Part shown: positions 25,490 through 34,187 of the stretch, piece by piece | How the letters are laid out: every line of letters begins with the position of its first letter | How positions within the stretch are numbered: position 1 is the stretch's first letter | Assembly (NCBI GenBank): GCA_903970255.1 | Contig: CAJCHM010000014.1 | Location: 1 to 42,119 of the forward strand | From: Acidobacteriota bacterium | GTDB taxonomy: Bacteria; Chlamydiota; Chlamydiia; Chlamydiales; Rhabdochlamydiaceae | Direction: 5' to 3' | DNA length: 42,119 bases | Translations under genes and position numbers: made by a program | The notes under the pieces: model-generated | Database searches by the model: none | What the model was told of the DNA's origin: nothing | What the model saw: the letters and a program-made list of their open reading frames with translations, nothing else

Positions 25490-26695
25490 ATGAAATACTT
25501 TCACACCATCATTCTCACAGGACTTATGGTCCATCTACTCCCTCTCAACGCTGAAGAAACTACTTCTTCATTTTCCAATGAAATGAGTGTATCTGATTCA
25601 TTAGATGCAGAAATTTCCCTATTCGAGGATGAGTTTAACACATTAACTGAAGAGCTTGCCATTGGGGAAACTCTTGTCGAAAACACACCCTCTAAAGGGG
25701 CAGAAGTGGTTTTAAGAGAGCCTATATGGGAATCCCAAACCCCGCTCCTCGAAGATCTTTCTGTAGCGCCGCACATCACTGCAGAGTTGCCATCCCAAGA
25801 ACCTCTGGATGCCGTGGTTGCCACTCTCCCTACACTCATCGTGGAATCTTCCCAAACGTTGGAACTGAATGATCCGCAAGCCGAGTTGTCGGAAGAAGAT
25901 ATGAATATTGCGTCGGAGCAACCCATGGGTGGCCCCGATCTTCCGATGATTGAAACACTCTCTCTTGAACCTCAAGGAATCATAGCTGAAAATGATACTG
26001 CTGCGATCTTAAATGTTCAGGGGACATCGCTCATTGGAGAGCTTTCATCACTAGACAAGGAGGCAATTGCGCTCGATTTGAAACAAGCTTTTGCCGGATC
26101 CCCTGTCATCTATTCTTTGCTTCTTATCATGTCGATATTTTCCGTATGCATCTGGCTCTATTGCGTTCTTTCCATACGTTTTTCTGCACGCATCTCCCCT
26201 TCTCTTTTAAAGAATGTGCAAAATAAGCTCACTAGCAATAACTTTGAAGAGGCGCTCTCCTTTTGCCAAGAGAACAACACCATCTTCTGTAAAATGGTCC
26301 AAAATGGGATCTTATCGCGCAAATTCGGTCTTCCTGTCATGATTGATGCAATGAAAGCAGAGGGCAGGCGTTCAACGATCTCCTTTTGGCAAAAAATTGG
26401 ATTGCTTAACGATGTCGCTATTATTGCACCCATGCTTGGACTGCTTGGAACGGTTCTTGGCATGTTTTACGCATTTTATGATGTCAATCGATCACTTGAG
26501 AGCGTATCCACTCTGTTCGATGGCTTAGGAATATCCGTTGGAACAACTGTTGCCGGCCTCATTGTAGCGATCCTGGCCCTGATATTGCACTCTACCGCCA
26601 AATACCGTCTTGTTAGATCTCTTGCACAGATTGAGAGTCAAACTCAAAATCTTGCTTTGTTAATGGACGACAGAACCTCTATTTATAAAGGGTAA
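25490..26695 (+). CDS. exbB: ExbB/TolQ/MotA-type proton channel with long exported N-terminal extension
   Basis: The 401-residue protein starts with a signal peptide (about residues 1-21) and a ~180-residue acidic, low-complexity extension rich in Glu, Ser and Leu. The ExbB core follows. Membrane helices lie at about 205-230, 307-330 and 348-370; PMLGLLGTVLGMFYAF and GISVGTTVAGLIVAILAL are family motifs. ExbB channels use the proton gradient to drive outer-membrane or peptidoglycan processes through a TonB- or Tol-type partner. exbD starts 3 bases later. The extension is unlike E. coli ExbB (~244 residues) and should lie in the periplasm. Confidence 0.88.
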   Translation: MKYFHTIILTGLMVHLLPLNAEETTSSFSNEMSVSDSLDAEISLFEDEFNTLTEELAIGETLVENTPSKGAEVVLREPIWESQTPLLEDLSVAPHITAELPSQEPLDAVVATLPTLIVESSQTLELNDPQAELSEEDMNIASEQPMGGPDLPMIETLSLEPQGIIAENDTAAILNVQGTSLIGELSSLDKEAIALDLKQAFAGSPVIYSLLLIMSIFSVCIWLYCVLSIRFSARISPSLLKNVQNKLTSNNFEEALSFCQENNTIFCKMVQNGILSRKFGLPVMIDAMKAEGRRSTISFWQKIGLLNDVAIIAPMLGLLGTVLGMFYAFYDVNRSLESVSTLFDGLGISVGTTVAGLIVAILALILHSTAKYRLVRSLAQIESQTQNLALLMDDRTSIYKG

Positions 26696-26698
26696 CCT

Positions 26699-27163
26699 AT
26701 GAGCATCATCCCTGAAGAAGAACTCAAGAGCTTTGGAGGTCTGAATCTGGCTCCCATGGTTGACTTCCTCTTTCTAGTTGTTGCGGTCTTTGCGACGCTT
26801 GCCGTAACAAAAGCCGCCCTTTATGACAGCGAAATCAAACTTGTTAAGGTACAACCCGCCTCAGAAAAATCCCCTTATATTGGACAGAATGATTATTACA
26901 TCATTAATTTAAGCGTCAATGAAGAAGGCAAATATAAGTGGATTACAGAATTTAATGAATATCTAATCGATGGGGTTCAGGGAATCCAGAAAGAATTAAA
27001 AAAACAACAAGACTTAGGCCTTCTGCCTAAAGAAAAAGAAAAGACAAAAGTGCTCTTACATATCGATAGAAATGCTAAATGGGAGCCGATTTCTCAAATT
27101 ATCTTTTCCGTGCGGCAAGTGGGATTTGAAATCCATCCCGTTTATGATTATGACGATGCTTAA
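26699..27163 (+). CDS. exbD: ExbD/TolR family protein
   Basis: A 154-residue partner of ExbB. One N-terminal membrane helix (about 18-40) follows the LNLAPMVDFLFLVV motif containing the protonatable Asp (D22). The periplasmic domain follows. The C-terminal segment IIFSVRQVGFEIHPVYD matches the ExbD fold. The 3-base gap to exbB indicates one operon. No tonB-like gene is visible immediately downstream. Confidence 0.9.
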   Translation: MSIIPEEELKSFGGLNLAPMVDFLFLVVAVFATLAVTKAALYDSEIKLVKVQPASEKSPYIGQNDYYIINLSVNEEGKYKWITEFNEYLIDGVQGIQKELKKQQDLGLLPKEKEKTKVLLHIDRNAKWEPISQIIFSVRQVGFEIHPVYDYDDA

Positions 27164-27236
27164 ATTAATTATTTGAATTGTTAACAACGTTAAGAGCAGG
27201 TATAATTTTCTCAAAACTATTTATTTTGAGACAGTT

Positions 27237-29468
27237 ATGCCAAGCTCTTCTTTTACTGAAAGAATCTCTTCTGCCTTTGCAAAAATACCGGAAAAGTTCT
27301 ATTCCTATTTTCCAACGTTGCGCAAACAGTACCAGAAGGTTCATGAGCTCAATGCAGTTTTTGCCAAAATTGAGCAGGTGGCCTTCCCTTCTTTCCCATC
27401 TTTTACCAAATCTTTAGATAAACCAGACCTTCTGCAAAACAGAGCGAAAATCATCCAAGAAATCCAAGGAACCTCTATAGAGGGAAAAACGATTCATGAA
27501 TGGCTGCGTATTGGAGAAGAAAAGCTCAACAAGTCCCAATCGAAAGACCTTTATACACATGAAAGAGCAGAATGGGATCGTTTTGAACAACAGCTCCTCG
27601 GACTGCAATACCGGAGCGGGGCCATCGCTACAGGTTCTGGTTCAGAAAATACTCCTTCAGCCCTTTTTCTTAAAATCGAACCTGTCATCCGTAAATACTT
27701 AAGCGCATCTTCTTTGTTTCCAGGAAGATATGATCCAAAAACTCATAAGGAGCTTCCCCAACTCAACTCTAAAGAAAAAGAGCAATTAGAACATGCATGC
27801 GCTACCTATCCTGTTCTTATCGAAAAGTTTCTTGCTCGAGCTAAAAATAGTAAGGATCCATGGACTGCCTCGTTTGTCAAATGGGCACTGCGCTCTAACT
27901 GCAACATCGGCGTTTTTGTCAAAACCCCTCAAGAAAAAGAGCTCCTTGCCTCTGTTCATCTCGACAAGCGCTCAGGAGCTGTCGATGGTAAAAAGGGGAT
28001 CTGTTTCCAAGATGTGGTGATCGATGGCGCAAGCCGAAAAGTGGTGTGTTTGAAAATCGACGGTAAGATGGAACCTATTCAGGGGGCTCTTAAAAAGCGA
28101 AATGTCACCTTAAAAAACTTAATTGATCCAAAAGCTGACGGCTTAACTCTTTCGATTGAGAAAATCATCCGCATTTTTAAGGAAAAAACAAACGGATATG
28201 GCAAGGTCGAATATTTAAAAAATGGCGTTTGTGACTGGAATGCAATTGAGTGCGGTTCTTACAATCAGACAACAAAGCGATACGATACAATTAACCCAGA
28301 CAAATTCTTTGAGGAGCTCCTCAATAAAGTACCGCTAGTTGCTTATACGGAACAAGAGATCTCTACCCGTTATAAAAACTGGAATAATCTTGCACCAAAC
28401 CAATGGGGACTTGCGCTTCGAGCCAGCCGATCCAAAGCAGATTTAAATGTTTTACAAGCCCATGGATATAAAGATCTAATCTATCGAAAAGAAGATGTAT
28501 ATTACGTGTTTCCTATCGGAATTCAGCCTAAGAAATTCCCTAAAACCTCCATTGAAAAATTACTTTTTTTCTCCTCTACAAGCGTTGCAGGCAACCATTA
28601 TCCAGATGAATCGTTCTACCTTTCTCTAAGAGATCAAATCGGAATCATTTTTCCCCTTTCCGATGTAGAAACAGATCGGATGCAAAAGGAGTTGGTTGAA
28701 ACCTATCTGCAGGCCAAAAAAGGGAATCTATTATTCCAGTTTGCCGGTGACAATTGTGCCTTTCACATTCAGAAATTATTTGATAAGGTGATCGCTGCTC
28801 CCTTTTATGAAAAAATCCAGTCTGTCCTCAATGGCTATCTCTCCTCTAAAAACATCATTAGCAAGCTTCTTATCCAAAATAACAGCGTTCGGGCTTTTCA
28901 AGGTTTAAATCATGGCCTTCTTAAAGAGATTCTTTCCTATATGGTCGATGATCTGTGGGAGAAGAGAGACTTTTCGAACTTAAGCGAATTGACGCGTCAC
29001 TCCATCGATCTTCTTACCAAGATCTATAATCACCCCTTTGACCCCATTGCAATCGATAAGATCGATTTTTCCAAAGATACAGCTAAAGAAGAGATCAAAA
29101 ACCTTTTGTTCCAAACGGTTCAGCTTGCTAGGTTCTACCGCATGGATCTGTTTAGAAGTAAGACAGACCAACCCTTTCTTTCAACAGTCAATAAAATCAT
29201 CAGTATTGCCCCTTGGAGATGGCTAAAAAGAGGGATTATCAACACCGTTCTTTTGATCATGGGTTCCTGGCGCTGGGTGATTATTGCGCGCGAGGAAAAA
29301 CAGGAGAGAATCCTCCCCCACATTTCCCTAAAAAATCTCGCATCTAATCCCCTCATCCGAGAAGGATATCTCAACCACCCAGCCGCCCTGTGGGAATGGG
29401 TCTCCCTACGCAATCAACGGCTGGTGGCGACACAGCAATGCCTTAATAACTTAAGATCAGCACTTTAA
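27237..29468 (+). CDS. Large protein of unknown function, putative permuted papain-like (LRAT/NlpC-like) domain
   Basis: The 743-residue protein has no signal peptide. C507 in GDNCAFHIQKLF, preceded by H454 in AGNHYPDE, follows the His-then-NC order of circularly permuted papain-like hydrolases (LRAT, YiiX). A hydrophobic segment near 670-690 (IINTVLLIMGSWRWVII) may be membrane-embedded. The convergent gene at 29465 has the same order: His, Asn-Cys, then a hydrophobic stretch ending in G-x-W-R. The two are probably old paralogs. A host-directed effector is one possibility. The assignment rests on motif reading only. Confidence 0.6.
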   Translation: MPSSSFTERISSAFAKIPEKFYSYFPTLRKQYQKVHELNAVFAKIEQVAFPSFPSFTKSLDKPDLLQNRAKIIQEIQGTSIEGKTIHEWLRIGEEKLNKSQSKDLYTHERAEWDRFEQQLLGLQYRSGAIATGSGSENTPSALFLKIEPVIRKYLSASSLFPGRYDPKTHKELPQLNSKEKEQLEHACATYPVLIEKFLARAKNSKDPWTASFVKWALRSNCNIGVFVKTPQEKELLASVHLDKRSGAVDGKKGICFQDVVIDGASRKVVCLKIDGKMEPIQGALKKRNVTLKNLIDPKADGLTLSIEKIIRIFKEKTNGYGKVEYLKNGVCDWNAIECGSYNQTTKRYDTINPDKFFEELLNKVPLVAYTEQEISTRYKNWNNLAPNQWGLALRASRSKADLNVLQAHGYKDLIYRKEDVYYVFPIGIQPKKFPKTSIEKLLFFSSTSVAGNHYPDESFYLSLRDQIGIIFPLSDVETDRMQKELVETYLQAKKGNLLFQFAGDNCAFHIQKLFDKVIAAPFYEKIQSVLNGYLSSKNIISKLLIQNNSVRAFQGLNHGLLKEILSYMVDDLWEKRDFSNLSELTRHSIDLLTKIYNHPFDPIAIDKIDFSKDTAKEEIKNLLFQTVQLARFYRMDLFRSKTDQPFLSTVNKIISIAPWRWLKRGIINTVLLIMGSWRWVIIAREEKQERILPHISLKNLASNPLIREGYLNHPAALWEWVSLRNQRLVATQQCLNNLRSAL

Positions 29469-31015
29469 TTGCGCTTTTCGAAATATGTTTCCGGTTGTTT
29501 TTTTTGCCATTTGTAAATGTTTTTTGTTAAATCAAATTCCATCTTGCTTGGTCGAAAGAGATCAAAAACATTGGAAAATAGAGCCTTAATTCTATTTGCA
29601 GCCCTGGTTCTAATCATTTTTCTACCTAGAAGATCGTCATTTTCTTTCTCATAGGTGATCTGTGTTCTCCAAGCGCCAAGAAGAGAAAATATAGGAGCAA
29701 AAACAATCGAGTAAATAAGATTGAGGAGCTTCTTAGCACATTCAATGAGGATTTTTGGGGCCATCCATCTAATCATCTGGGCAATTTGATCAAGTGGCCG
29801 CCTTACTTCCTTAGGAAGAAGGAACTCATACCACATTGCAGCCATATGGTCTTTTGCAGATAAGTTAATGATCCCAGCTTCCTTCAATGCCTCAACAGTT
29901 AACCCAGAGCAATTGGCTGTAATGACATGGTAGGGATTTTCTTCCTGGCTTCTTTTTTTGAGAGTTTCATAAAGAGCAACAATTTTATCGTCCGTTACTT
30001 CCATTGGAGTGATACAAAGATCCTCTTTAAGAAAATCGAAGTTATCAGGAGAGATCCACCTCCCCTCAATCGTAGACAAAGGGACACGCCAAGGAAAATT
30101 ACGCCATCTCGTTCCCCATCCAAAACTGTAGACAGAACCATCTTCTAGAGGAACATTTGGATAGCGCGCTGAAAAGCCTTCTGAGGGAATAATGCGCAAA
30201 AAAGAATGACGAGTCCCTTTCAACAATCGGTCGGCAAGATTCCAGGACTCCTTGTGCGCATGAGTAGTAATGATTTCCACTCGGGAAGAAAGAGGAGGGC
30301 GATCCCATTTGCATAACCGATGCGGTTGATTAAAGTTGTAGTTATCCCACTGAGTTAGCCCTTGATCGAGATACATCCAATATTTTTTCTGGCCATCTTC
30401 ATCGGAATATAGCCTTGAGGCGTTATCTATTTTAATCTTCTTGCAAATTTCAGACCAAGGAGTCCAGCGATCATTTACCAAAATGTGAGGCTGTTTCTCA
30501 CTATTGGCTCTCCCCTGGTTTATCACCAGAACGGGCATCATCTGAATTGTGTGTTTATAGTAAGGATGTTTGATATGGCGGTGCAGGTGGGATTTAAAAA
30601 CAAAATCCACTAAATCAGGACATCTCCAAAAAGCTTGTTCATCAAATCCCAGCTTTTTCCATTTGCCATGTAATGCCAAATTATCCTTTCGGCATTTTTC
30701 CTTTAGAAGATCATAAGGGCGATGCGATTCGAAGAGATTGAGCCTCAGCCTGGCAGCCAAAGTGTATCGTTCCAATCTACAGGTGTCTTGGCTCTGTGAA
30801 GAAAACCACCTTTTTCCTTGAGCGATATGTAGCTCAGCTGCAGAGAGCATCGTCTTAATCTTCTGCTTATCTGTAACAGAAATCCCATATTCATATCCCA
30901 AATGACCTTTAAAAAAACCAATGAAATAATCACTGATCTTTTTATCTTCCGCAGCAGCGAACCAGGGGAAAAAAAATCGTAGTATTGGGTTTCTCCAACC
31001 CTGTTTGATTTGCAT
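29465..31015 (-). CDS. Protein of unknown function with putative permuted papain-like catalytic motif
   Basis: The 516-residue protein is unrecognised overall. H270 in GTRHSFLRI, then GSVYSFGWGTRWR and C369 in TANCSGLTVEALKEAG, fit the His/Cys order of LRAT/YiiX/DUF4105-like thiol hydrolases. A hydrophobic segment (about 420-445, including YSIVFAPIFSLLGAWRTQ) follows. It is also Trp- and His-rich. The gene ends overlapping the convergent 27237 gene by 4 bases. The stronger motif of the pair is here, so any enzymatic role is more likely for this one. Confidence 0.62.
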   Translation of the reverse strand: MQIKQGWRNPILRFFFPWFAAAEDKKISDYFIGFFKGHLGYEYGISVTDKQKIKTMLSAAELHIAQGKRWFSSQSQDTCRLERYTLAARLRLNLFESHRPYDLLKEKCRKDNLALHGKWKKLGFDEQAFWRCPDLVDFVFKSHLHRHIKHPYYKHTIQMMPVLVINQGRANSEKQPHILVNDRWTPWSEICKKIKIDNASRLYSDEDGQKKYWMYLDQGLTQWDNYNFNQPHRLCKWDRPPLSSRVEIITTHAHKESWNLADRLLKGTRHSFLRIIPSEGFSARYPNVPLEDGSVYSFGWGTRWRNFPWRVPLSTIEGRWISPDNFDFLKEDLCITPMEVTDDKIVALYETLKKRSQEENPYHVITANCSGLTVEALKEAGIINLSAKDHMAAMWYEFLLPKEVRRPLDQIAQMIRWMAPKILIECAKKLLNLIYSIVFAPIFSLLGAWRTQITYEKENDDLLGRKMIRTRAANRIKALFSNVFDLFRPSKMEFDLTKNIYKWQKKQPETYFEKRN

Positions 31016-31146
31016 TTCTGACTCGGCTCTAATTAAGGAAAAAATTATACTCTTTTCCTTTTTAAGAGCAAGGATTAAGTAAATTCAAAAAACGCTATGG
31101 ACAAATAGAACTAAAAAATCTAAACTCTGAGCCTTCTGCAGCACCC

Positions 31147-31228
<82 letters not shown>

Positions 31229-31283
31229 ATGATATCACTGCGGCAAAACCTGCAAAAAAAATTTGCAGGCTTTGCCCTTCAGC

Positions 31284-31823
31284 TTACTCCCGATTGATTT
31301 CAAAGAGTTCTATCAGATTCTTCTCATAGCGCGTTTTGGAAGCAAAGAAACCGGCAGCAAATTTGCTGCGCTCCTCTATAACATGCTCTGCAACAAAACG
31401 ACCTTTTGAATCGCTAATTTCTTGTTGAAGGTTAAGATTCTCCTCTTGTAGTTGTGCGATCCGATTAAGACGTTCTTGGTTTTGATTATAGATATTGAGA
31501 ATTTCACCTGCATTGCGAGCGATCAAAGCTTTGCAGTGCTCGATCTCAGCAACGATCGTTAGAGGATCTTCTACTTGATTGAGATCCTTTTCACATCGAA
31601 GCAATTGCCTCTGCAAATTATCGTTCTGCTCTTGCAAACTGCGAACTTTTTCTATCTGGCTGGCCTGTAAAGTCATACGCTCACAACCTGAATAAAACAA
31701 CAACCGTTCATCTTCTAAAAGACGACCCGTGTCAAAATTAGTAACAAGGACTGGCTCCTTGTTGCTTTTCACAGCTTCTATTTTCTCAGAAGCTTTTGAA
31801 TCGATATTTTGTTGAATTTGCAT
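31284..31823 (-). CDS. Coiled-coil protein of unknown function
   Basis: A 179-residue protein. From about residue 60 to 140 it has long heptad-like runs rich in Gln, Glu, Leu and Asn (for example VRSLQEQNDNLQRQLLRCEK), giving a strong coiled-coil. The start was placed at 31823 (MQIQQNIDS); a longer reading to 31868 adds a hydrophobic leader but lacks a better ribosome site. No enzyme motif is seen. Scaffold or effector roles are possible. Confidence 0.6.
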   Translation of the reverse strand: MQIQQNIDSKASEKIEAVKSNKEPVLVTNFDTGRLLEDERLLFYSGCERMTLQASQIEKVRSLQEQNDNLQRQLLRCEKDLNQVEDPLTIVAEIEHCKALIARNAGEILNIYNQNQERLNRIAQLQEENLNLQQEISDSKGRFVAEHVIEERSKFAAGFFASKTRYEKNLIELFEINRE

Positions 31824-32422
31824 AAAAACACCATTTAAGTAAATAATTGCAATTATTAACACAGACACATCACAGAACTACTAAACCTGCGCTAGCGCAC
31901 CCAATGAACCTCAAAAAATGATCACTTCAACCTTCTTGTCCGCTCGACGATAACCATCTTTCTAAAAATCAATAACTTATACTTCTTTTGAAGCAAGCGA
32001 TAAAAGGGAAGCTCAATTTTTTTTCTGCTTCAAAGGATATACTAGACCAAGCCCAGTACATTCTTGCTCTGTTAATTTAATTTAATACTAAATCATTTAT
32101 TTTGTCAAATTAACTATTTAAAAAATCAAAATAAACATATGACTTAATATCAAAAACTAATGTTTATGATATTACCGTTGACGCTAAAAAATTAGCCCTA
32201 CTCCGTGCTCCACGACAGCAATTCTTAAGATTGTGTCAGCGTGATTTTTTGTTTGCGTTAATCATCTTATTTGCTAATTTTTTCACTTTCTTGGACTTAT
32301 ACCCATTCACTCTGATGATTTGTAGTGGTATAGGACTTGAGTCCATATAGGAAGAGAACGGAGAAAATCCTCCATTAATCGGTATAAACAACACAAACCC
32401 ATTCAACCAAAAAGAAGATAAC
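31824..32422. other. A+T-rich intergenic region
   Basis: About 600 bases with no credible gene on either strand. It should contain the promoter of the exported-protein gene at 32423, but no clear -35/-10 pair was found. No tandem repeats or strong hairpins are seen. Confidence 0.5.
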
Positions 32423-33217
32423 ATGCTTTCAAAAAACATCATTTTCCCATCCCTTGCCACTGTCCTTCTCATCAACGGACAGCTTGTTGCTGATGAAAAT
32501 ACCCAAGAAAACTCAGAGGCAACTATAGACGGACATGTCTCTGTTCGCAGTCGTGAAATGGATCCTAAAAAACGACAACGCATTCAAGAATTAAGAGCTA
32601 AACAAAAACAAGACTCTGAAGGGCAAGACCCAGAACAAGCTCAAGAGACGTTGCGCAAGACCGCCAATAAGCTGATTTCATCTGAAAACCAATTTATGCT
32701 CGCTCCCCGCAATTTGACACAGCTAAAACCCACCTTGGCAGCTTGTACATTCCCTTTCAATTGCCATCGGCTTACAGGCATTGCTGCCAATAACCGTACG
32801 ATAGAAATGGAAGACGGATCCCATTGGGAGGTCGCATCCGGAGATTCTTATCTTCTCTTCAATTGGAGATGGGATGATTCGCTGGTCATCACACCTAATT
32901 ATTGCTGGTTAAGCTCCCATGATTATTACATCACGAATAAGTCCAATAATACCTATGTGAAGGCAAATTTGTTTGTCGGACCTTTGGCCTTTGGACCTTA
33001 TTCCCATTGGATCACCGATATTGACTATTTTGGCGGCCATATTTACCTGGAAAACCAGATGGTCTGGTGTGTCAATCCAAGCGACAACTACGTTCTCAGT
33101 GATTGGGCCGTTAATGATCATGTCATCTTTGGCCAATATGACAGTTGGTTTACCCCCTATGATCACATCTTGATCAACGTCAATATGGATGATCACCTAC
33201 GCGTTAGACAATACTAA
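32423..33217 (+). CDS. Exported protein with two C-terminal repeat units
   Basis: A 264-residue protein with a signal peptide (about residues 1-23) and a charged linker. Two ~58-residue units follow at about 124-184 and 205-264. They share a layout of I-x-(M/L)-E, a Trp, a D-x-Y-(L/V)-L, W-x-x-(D/N)-D and then P-x-(Y/F). Many aromatic and Asp/Asn residues suggest a beta-rich repeat fold outside the cytoplasm. A terminator-like hairpin lies 20 bases after the stop. The family is unknown to me. Confidence 0.72.
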   Translation: MLSKNIIFPSLATVLLINGQLVADENTQENSEATIDGHVSVRSREMDPKKRQRIQELRAKQKQDSEGQDPEQAQETLRKTANKLISSENQFMLAPRNLTQLKPTLAACTFPFNCHRLTGIAANNRTIEMEDGSHWEVASGDSYLLFNWRWDDSLVITPNYCWLSSHDYYITNKSNNTYVKANLFVGPLAFGPYSHWITDIDYFGGHIYLENQMVWCVNPSDNYVLSDWAVNDHVIFGQYDSWFTPYDHILINVNMDDHLRVRQY

Positions 33218-33236
33218 AACGACCATGCATACCCTA

Positions 33237-33262
33237 CCCCCCTTTAGCTTTGCAAAGGGGGG
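33237..33262 (+). terminator. Intrinsic-type hairpin after the 32423 gene
   Basis: Perfect 9-bp arms ccccccttt (33237-33245) and aaagggggg (33254-33262) with an 8-base loop. No clear T-run follows. Confidence 0.6.
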
Positions 33263-33310
33263 ACTGGAACACTTCCAATTTTTTCATAGAGACATTCATA
33301 GAGGTTAAAA

Positions 33311-33727
33311 ATGATCAACTCAACTTCATCACAAGTTCCACAAAATCCCATGATCGATAACCGCCTTAATGCTCAAGGCGACTACGGTAGAGGGATTGAC
33401 ACGCTCTTCAAAGTCATGGCTGTCGCACTTGCAGTATTTGCTGTAATTACCGCCATTTCAGCATTTCTGCTTGCCGGACCGGTTATTGGAGGGGTGGTGA
33501 CCTTCGTCCTCATCGGATTGCCACTGATACTTATCCTGCAAACCTGTTGCGAACGCTCTCCTAATCCACGAGCCAGTGTAAGTATTCCCTGGCATCAAAG
33601 AGCATTTAGATGGGCTCCTACTCATGTTCCTGTAGGGGGAGGCCACATAGGAGTTGTGGATGGGCGCCTTCGCGGCACTCCAGGGCGCGGTGGCCACGTC
33701 GGAGTGGGAGACGGGCACCTTCGCTGA
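33311..33727 (+). CDS. Putative inclusion-membrane (Inc)-like protein
   Basis: The 138-residue protein has a ~35-residue polar N-terminus. A bilobed hydrophobic region (about residues 36-77) follows: two membrane helices split by a short Gly/Pro turn. This is the hallmark by which chlamydial Inc proteins, type III-secreted into the vacuole membrane, are predicted. The tail contains two imperfect copies of a Gly/His-rich unit (GGGHIGVVDGRLR and RGGHVGVGDGHLR). An AGAGG site lies 6 bases before the ATG. Inc status is inferred from topology only. Confidence 0.6.
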   Translation: MINSTSSQVPQNPMIDNRLNAQGDYGRGIDTLFKVMAVALAVFAVITAISAFLLAGPVIGGVVTFVLIGLPLILILQTCCERSPNPRASVSIPWHQRAFRWAPTHVPVGGGHIGVVDGRLRGTPGRGGHVGVGDGHLR

Positions 33728-33937
33728 AAGTAATCGCAACTAACAAAAAAAAATCGTTGAAGCCGATGAAGCCCATATGTTATAACCTTAACTAAATCAA
33801 CTCTCGTTTTACTCTTCTAGCCCCCTTAGAAGGAGGGTGTTGTGGAGCAAAGTGTGTGTTTTTTGGTGTTGCAAAACCTTAGACCTTCTCTTTGGTTTGG
33901 CAGCACCCCTCTAATGAGTTCATTAAGGAGTCAGAAT

Positions 33938-34039
33938 ATGAGCAAAGCAAAAGAGATCAAAAAAGAAGACCGCAAAAAACCGACAAAGACACTGAAAGAA
34001 AAACGGGCTGCGAAACAGGAAAAGAAAAAGGGCAAGTAG
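33938..34039 (+). CDS. Very small Lys-rich protein (33 residues)
   Basis: An ideal AAGGAG site at 33925-33930 precedes the ATG by 7 bases. The product (MSKAKEIKKEDRKKPTKTLK and on) is about half Lys, Arg and Glu and ends in a Lys tract. A good terminator follows 20 bases after the stop, so a discrete transcript is likely. Short basic proteins of this pattern occur in various bacteria; their function is unknown to me. Confidence 0.7.
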   Translation: MSKAKEIKKEDRKKPTKTLKEKRAAKQEKKKGK

Positions 34040-34058
34040 TCTACTATTATGCCCCTTC

Positions 34059-34090
34059 AGGTGCATTTCTTACGGGAATGCACCTATTTT
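34059..34090 (+). terminator. Intrinsic terminator
   Basis: Perfect 9-bp stem aggtgcatt (34059-34067) and complement (34077-34085), then attttt. It closes the small-protein transcript. Confidence 0.85.
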
Positions 34091-34104
34091 TATGACTGAT
34101 TAAG

Positions 34105-34187
34105 GAGGGAATTGCACAAGTCCATTTGAGGCCAAATTTGCGCTTTTCATGCTGATTTGGCCTCAAATGGACTTATGCAATTCCCTC
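34105..34187. mobile_element. Long-armed hairpin element (MITE-like)
   Basis: Arms 34105-34137 and 34155-34187 are complementary over 33 bases with one mismatch, around a 17-base loop. The tip 12-mer gagggaattgca also occurs at 11940-11951 (start of the transposase remnant) and 20982-20993 (before the hydrolase ATG). The right tip touches the stop of the phosphodiesterase gene, so it may also end that transcript. Confidence 0.6.
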
